From Codonopsis lanceolata (lineage: Eukaryota; Streptophyta; Magnoliopsida; Asterales; Campanulaceae), in the NCBI GenBank assembly GCA_013146195.2, contig CM028382.1, positions 8,812,767-8,876,766 on the forward strand: DNA of 64,000 nt, read 5' to 3'. Numbering within the stretch: the stretch's first letter is position 1; every line of letters begins with the position of its first letter. Made by a program: the position numbers and the translations under genes. Positions 59,443 through 64,000 of this stretch are shown here, in pieces. The notes beneath the pieces were generated by a model that saw nothing but the letters and a program-made list of their open reading frames with translations, made no database searches and was not told the DNA's origin.

Positions 59443-59925
59443 ATGTCGTTGATTCCAAGCAGTTTCTTCGGCGGCCGGCGAAGTAACGTCTTCGATCCGT
59501 TCTCCCTCGACATATGGGATCCATTCCAGGACTTGATCACTCTCACCGGTCCTCGATCCGAATTCTCAAATGAAACAGCAGCATTCGCAAACACGAGGAT
59601 CGATTGGAAGGAGACGCCGGAGGCGCACGTGTTTAAGGCGGACCTTCCGGGGCTGAAGAAGGAGGAAGTAAAGGTGGAGGTTGAGGAAGGGAGAGTTCTG
59701 CAGATTAGCGGAGAGAGGAGCAAAGAGAAGGAGGAGAAGAATTCGAAGGAGAAGTGGCATAGAGTGGAGCGTAGTAGTGGCAAGTTTCTGAGGCGGTTCA
59801 GATTGCCGGAGAATGCGAAGGTGGATGAAGTGAAGGCGGCGATGGAGAACGGTGTGCTTACCGTGACGGTGCCAAAGGAGGAGGTTAAGAAGCCTGATGT
59901 CAAGTCTATTGAGATTTCTGGCTAG
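59443..59925 (+). CDS. Class I cytosolic small heat-shock protein (HSP20, ~18 kDa)
   Basis: ATP-independent chaperone that forms oligomers and holds unfolding proteins in the cytosol during heat stress. Intronless, 160 codons, the normal size. The N-terminal arm MSLIPSSFFGGRRSN then FDPFSLDIWDPFQ is the plant class I consensus. The alpha-crystallin domain runs from about residue 50 to 142, with DWKETPEAHVFKADLPGLKK, EEVKVEVEEGRVLQISGERS, WHRVERSSGKFLRRFRLPEN and the GVLTVTVPK signature. The tail carries the IEI (I-x-I) motif used for oligomer assembly. The start is the first ATG after a canonical promoter. A Mutator-like element begins 84 bp after the stop, so the poly-A site lies in a short native 3' UTR or in the transposon. 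Confidence 0.96.
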   Translation: MSLIPSSFFGGRRSNVFDPFSLDIWDPFQDLITLTGPRSEFSNETAAFANTRIDWKETPEAHVFKADLPGLKKEEVKVEVEEGRVLQISGERSKEKEEKNSKEKWHRVERSSGKFLRRFRLPENAKVDEVKAAMENGVLTVTVPKEEVKKPDVKSIEISG

Positions 59926-60489
59926 AGAATAGAAACAGAGTGTTTTGACTTTAGATCAAAATAGAAACAGAGTGTTATGAGCTTTATTTCTATTGTAAAA
60001 TACTAAAAGGGATAATTGCATAAAAAACCCTGACCTATTTTAGGTTTTGCAAATTGAACCCTGACAATTGTTTATAGGCATATTGAACCCCAGACTATTA
60101 TTTTCAGTTCAATTCAAACCCTCCGTCTAATTCAAGCGTTAACTCCTAACGGGAAGGTGAGTAGGATGCCAACGTGGCATCCTACGTGGCCAATTGTATT
60201 TCTTATAAACCTTGTACAAATTTTGTAATTTCATAAAAAACCCTAAAATTTATTTTCACCAAATAAAGCCTTAAAATTTAAAATAAAGTATTTATTTAAT
60301 ATGTAATATTTTAATAAAAATTAAAAATTAATATATTTGTTTTAAAATTTATTTGTAACATTTAATATTATGTTTAAAACTATAATTTTAAATTATAAAT
60401 TTTCTTAAAGAAGTTAAAAACTAATTAAAGTAAAATTTGTTACCCATTTGATATTTTAGAAAATTTTAAATTATAGTTGTTTAAAAAAG

Positions 60490-61700
60490 GATTAAATAAT
60501 TATTTGGTTGACCGGGTGCACCGTTTAAGAAAACATATTTGACTGGGTTTTACCCGATCGGGTCGGGTTTATTCGGTTATCGGATTACCCGAACCCGATC
60601 CGATGAAAAGCGGGTCGGTTAGCGGATTTTGATGCGGTACCCGAAATACCCGATCGGGTACCCGATTTTAAAATACCTTTTTTATTGTTATTTCTACTTT
60701 TTTAATTACATAATTACATTAAACCAACTAATCAACCAACATTTACACAAATACACAATTAATACATAATCTAATACTCAAAAGTCAAACCAATTGATAC
60801 TTCAATTCAAGATCAAGAGTTCAAGTCTTCAACACAGTATCAATTGCCCCTTGTTCAATGGAGGCCGAGCATCAAGGGTTCTCAAAATTGGTTGCCTTCA
60901 TTAATCCAGAAAGCGAAAGCTACTACAAAATTGTGTCACTATACAATGGAATTACACTACTCCCTTTCTATAACGAAGCGCATATCATCGAGCATTTAAC
61001 GATACTATAAGATAAGTGCTCATTGCTTAGCAAGAAAACAACTTCCTTATACAACCGGCAGGGATTGATAACGAAGATCTAAACTTCGTCGCCACCGTGA
61101 GAGACCGGCAGTGAGGCGGACCAAAGTGATAGGCGAGAGAGTCACCGCAGGTCTGGGGTGATGGACCTCGTAGGTCGTAGTGGTGTTGCCGTGTTGTGCT
61201 ACTCGGCTAGTATCGTGACTCGTGAGTCGGCAGGCGTGACCGATCGAGGCGGCGCTTGCATCGTTGCTTGTTGCCGACTTGCCCTTGGCGTCGCATCTTG
61301 GCGAATGGCGAAGCTTCAGCCTTCAAGCTCGACAACTCGTAAGAAAGACATAGAGAGATGAGAGATCGATTGAGAATTTGAGATATCTGAAATGCTTGTA
61401 GGGGTTTTGGGAGAGGAAAGTGAGAGAAGAGAGACTAATTAGGGATTTAGGGAAGACCTGATTGCCTGAACTGAAGACGAATTAGGGATTTAGCAAATTA
61501 GGGGGGCGGCTGGTGCTAAGGCAGTAAGGCCCAAACCAACCAATTAGGGATTTAGGGATTTTTTTCAATTAAAAAAATATATGGTTTTAAACAAAACGGG
61601 TAATCCGAACCCGATATAGCGGTTACCCAATTAATTCGAATGTACACGAATACGATTGCCGATTATTTCGGGTTCGGATTTATTTTGGGATAATTTTTTT
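60490..61700. repeat. Nested repeat with CCCGAACCCGA-type ends inside the MULE
   Basis: The left part (60540-60670) is dense in CCCGATCGGGT, GGATTACCCGAACCCGAT and similar palindromic words. The right part (61595-61680) has the inverse set (GGTAATCCGAACCCGATATA, TTCGGGTTCGGATT). Between them is non-AT-rich DNA with one short ORF (61158-61361) lacking any known motif. It is either a separate transposon inserted in the MULE or cargo DNA. Unassigned. Confidence 0.4.
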
Positions 61701-62165
61701 TTGCTTAAAACGTCATTTAGTTTGGAATGAAGGGTTGTAACATAAAAATTGGAAAATAAAATAATGTGACAAAAATAAAGTTTTGGCAGAAAAGTTACTC
61801 GGCCAGTGGTAGGAACTCAGTTTTATTAGCACCCCCTATGTTTCTATATATCATATTTTTTGACCCAACATACTGTTTTAATAAAAAAAATAATTAAATA
61901 TATTATAAATATTTAAGGATAAAGTGGTAAAAATATTTTTCTTAAAAATAAAAATTTTAAAAGAGGACAAGCAACGGAACAAAAAAAGTAAATGAGCACA
62001 ATTATTTATAAACAAATGAAGTAATATATATATGGCGCATACGGATGTGGCATCACCAGTCAAGTTGGGCCTTTGATATTTTATTAATATTTTATTTTGT
62101 TTTTTCAAATGAAATTAATATTATGACGATAAAAATGTGGTTTTAAAAGAATTATATTTGTTATA

Positions 62166-62771
62166 TCCTTCGTTTTCAAATTATCGTTATTTTTTTCCTT
62201 TCTCGTCCGTTTTAAAATAATTGTCCTCTTTTAAAACTTTCCATTTTAGGAAAACACTTTTACCACTTTACTCTTACTTTTTCTATCTACTTTAATTATG
62301 GTCAAATGCTCAAGGGCATTAACAAAACTCATACATTTTTTACCATTATTTATAATATAATCAATTATATTTACTTAAATGATTTGTGGGATTAAAAAGG
62401 ATGATAATTTAAAAAAGATGGAAGATCGACAAAAGGAAAAGAAAAATGTCTTTAATATGTGAGCTGTAGCATTATGACTAAGTGGGGAGTTTGTCATGTC
62501 AACCGTCGAATTGTTGAGATGCAAACAGTGTATGTAAATAATGATGTTCAGATTGCTTAACAATAAATTTTAGTCTTAATTCTCGATCCGGTCATTCTAT
62601 TATTGTGAAAAGTGTCTTAAACCCGATTATTTTGGAGAGAAAGGCACATCTGCTATACACTTAAGGGTAAAATGGTAAAAAGCACTTCCCAAAAAGGAAA
62701 GTTTCAAATTGGACAATTTTTTTGGACGGACGAAAAAGGAAAGGAAGACGATAATTTAGGGACGGAGGGAG
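62166..62771. mobile_element. Stowaway-like MITE nested at the inner end of the MULE right arm
   Basis: The left end TCCTTCGTTTTCAAATTATC and the right end on the minus strand CTCCCTCCGTCCCTAAATTA are terminal inverted repeats. Symmetry goes on for about 60-80 bp (CTCGTCCGTTTTAAAATAAT / TTCGTCCGTCCAAAAAAATT). TA lies at both sides (62164-62165, 62772-62773). Confidence 0.7.
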
Positions 62772-63438
62772 TATAATTTAAAATTTTCTAAAATATCAAA
62801 TGGGTAACAAATTTTACTTTAATTAGTTTTTAACTTCTTTAAGAAAATTTATAATTTAAAATTATAGTTTTAAACATAATATTAAATGTTACAAATAAAT
62901 TTTAAAACAAATATATTAATTTTTAATTTTTATTAAAATATTACATATTAAATAAATACTTTATACAAATTATACCAATATTATAATAGAGATAATTTGT
63001 TTTTCTTAATTTGTGTACGAAATCAAACATGATGATTATTTAGGATCGGATGTGTATTAAATATTAAATACTCATTGAAACTTGCATCATATTTTGAGCC
63101 CTATTTTCTAAAAAAAATAACTTTATTTTTTTAAAAATGAAATTGGTATATAAATAACTATTTATTTTAAATTTTAGGCTTTATTGGTGAAAATAAATTT
63201 TAGGGTTTTTAGAAATTACAAATTTGTACAAGGTTTATAAGAAATACAATTGGCCACGTAGGATGCCAACGTGGCATCCTACTCACCTTCCGTTAGGAGT
63301 TAACGCTTGAATTAGACGGAGGGTTTGAATTGAACTGTTAAAATTACGGAGGGTTTGAAAATTGTCGAGGTTCTGAAAATAAAAGGGTTGAATAAACAAT
63401 GGTCGGGGGTTTTTTATGCAATTATCCCAATACTAAAA

Positions 63439-64000
63439 CTAGTGTATTGTATTTTTGTTATAAATGATAATCCGTACCGTGTTTTAAAATTATTATCAAA
63501 TTTTTTGCAATATTTTTTAAGTTTAAATTTGACGTATATCTTTTCTTTTTTTTTTTTTCAAAACCATAAAGTATTACAAACTCAGAATGTGCAGAAGTTT
63601 TTTAGAATTAAACCAGACCGATAGCAACTGTACCAAACCGCTACTTTAGTTCGATCTTGGATGTGAAATTTTATAAAAGTATATTTTTTGATAGGTCCTG
63701 GTTTTTAAACCAAAAACATATGAACCAACCCAAGAGAATAGTTATTATATATATAAATAATTATACATAAATATATGTTAATTTATAACCCTAACACTCT
63801 ACGTATAAAATGTTATTTTCTATTTTGCTGGTAAAAAAAAAAAAGAGAAAGTGTGTCTTGTCAAACATAACTTTCGAAACTCTTAACTTATTGTCTCGTT
63901 TTAGTGTTTCTATTTATTCTATTTTTTAGTTTTTACTTATTTTTTTAATTTTATTTTTATCGAATTATTATGTTATAGACCTATTATTCAGTCATTTTTA
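63439..64000. other. AT-rich sequence at window end
   Basis: Poly-T and AT-rich stretches; no gene, RNA or repeat end recognised. Confidence 0.4.

Larger units (their letters stand above)
60009..63428. mobile_element. Mutator-like element with long terminal inverted repeats
   Basis: Begins GGGATAATTGCATAAAAAAC and ends with its inverse (GCAATTATCCC). A perfect 10-bp duplication AATACTAAAA flanks it (59999-60008 and 63429-63438). The left arm is about 470 bp (to ~60477). The right arm (62772-63428) matches it in inverse except for an insert of about 195 bp at 62965-63161. Long TIRs and 9-10-bp duplications are typical of MULEs. No MURA transposase was seen, so it is non-autonomous. Other repeats are nested inside. 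The arms could form a strong hairpin if transcribed. Confidence 0.85.

Noticed and set aside
59406..59903. 165-codon minus-strand ORF over the sHSP gene
   Set aside because: Complement of the HSP20 coding sequence; Ser/Phe-rich composition typical for such shadows.
1..64000. tRNA, rRNA, CRISPR arrays or bacterial-type operons
   Set aside because: None seen; the sequence is plant nuclear DNA and such prokaryotic features are not expected.

Overview
The window is nuclear DNA from a plant, most likely a eudicot. The evidence is a plant-type PSPG glycosyltransferase, a class I small heat-shock protein behind a heat-shock element, plant retrotransposon lineages (Tat and Tekay Ty3/gypsy, L1-type LINE) and several plant MITE types. 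AT-rich spacers, nested repeats and a 100-N scaffold gap (53600-53699) fit a draft assembly of a repeat-rich genome. The species cannot be named from the sequence.

Only two genes look intact: a UDP-glycosyltransferase (1010-2458, minus, intronless, UGT92A-like) and a cytosolic class I sHSP (59443-59925, plus) with an HSE and a TATA box. Nearly everything else is mobile DNA or its debris.

Layout. 1-9712: UGT gene, MITEs, a foldback-like segment, a 211-bp tandem duplication, and one orphan CACTA transposon end at 8158. 9713-22100: a decayed 12.4-kb Tat-lineage Ty3/gypsy element with gag, PR, RT, RNase H and IN remnants and an antisense extra ORF. 22970-26906: pieces of four unrelated genes (SAUR, LRR-VIII receptor kinase, serine carboxypeptidase-like, cellulose synthase-like G), in both orientations, two of them with clear introns. 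28330-29448: a probable Tekay-like LTR remnant. 29461-34536: an L1-type LINE with poly-A tail. 35790-51505: arrays of a ~140-bp AT-rich unit, interrupted by a solo LTR with 5-bp target duplication (36167-37418) and by a Tekay-type compound (37680-46941). That compound has a 3.86-kb LTR, a gag-only interior and a chimeric second LTR. 51506-53599: two clear Helitron 3' ends and a probable third copy, head to tail on the minus strand. 53700-57578: a second Tat element (minus strand), cut by the gap. 60009-63428: a Mutator-like element with long terminal inverted repeats and a perfect 10-bp target duplication, starting 84 bp after the sHSP stop codon.

The two intact genes are not functionally linked. 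The most interesting structures are the gene-fragment cluster, the tandem Helitrons beside an array whose unit looks like a Helitron 5' end, the gag-only LTR element, and the MULE next to the heat-shock gene.
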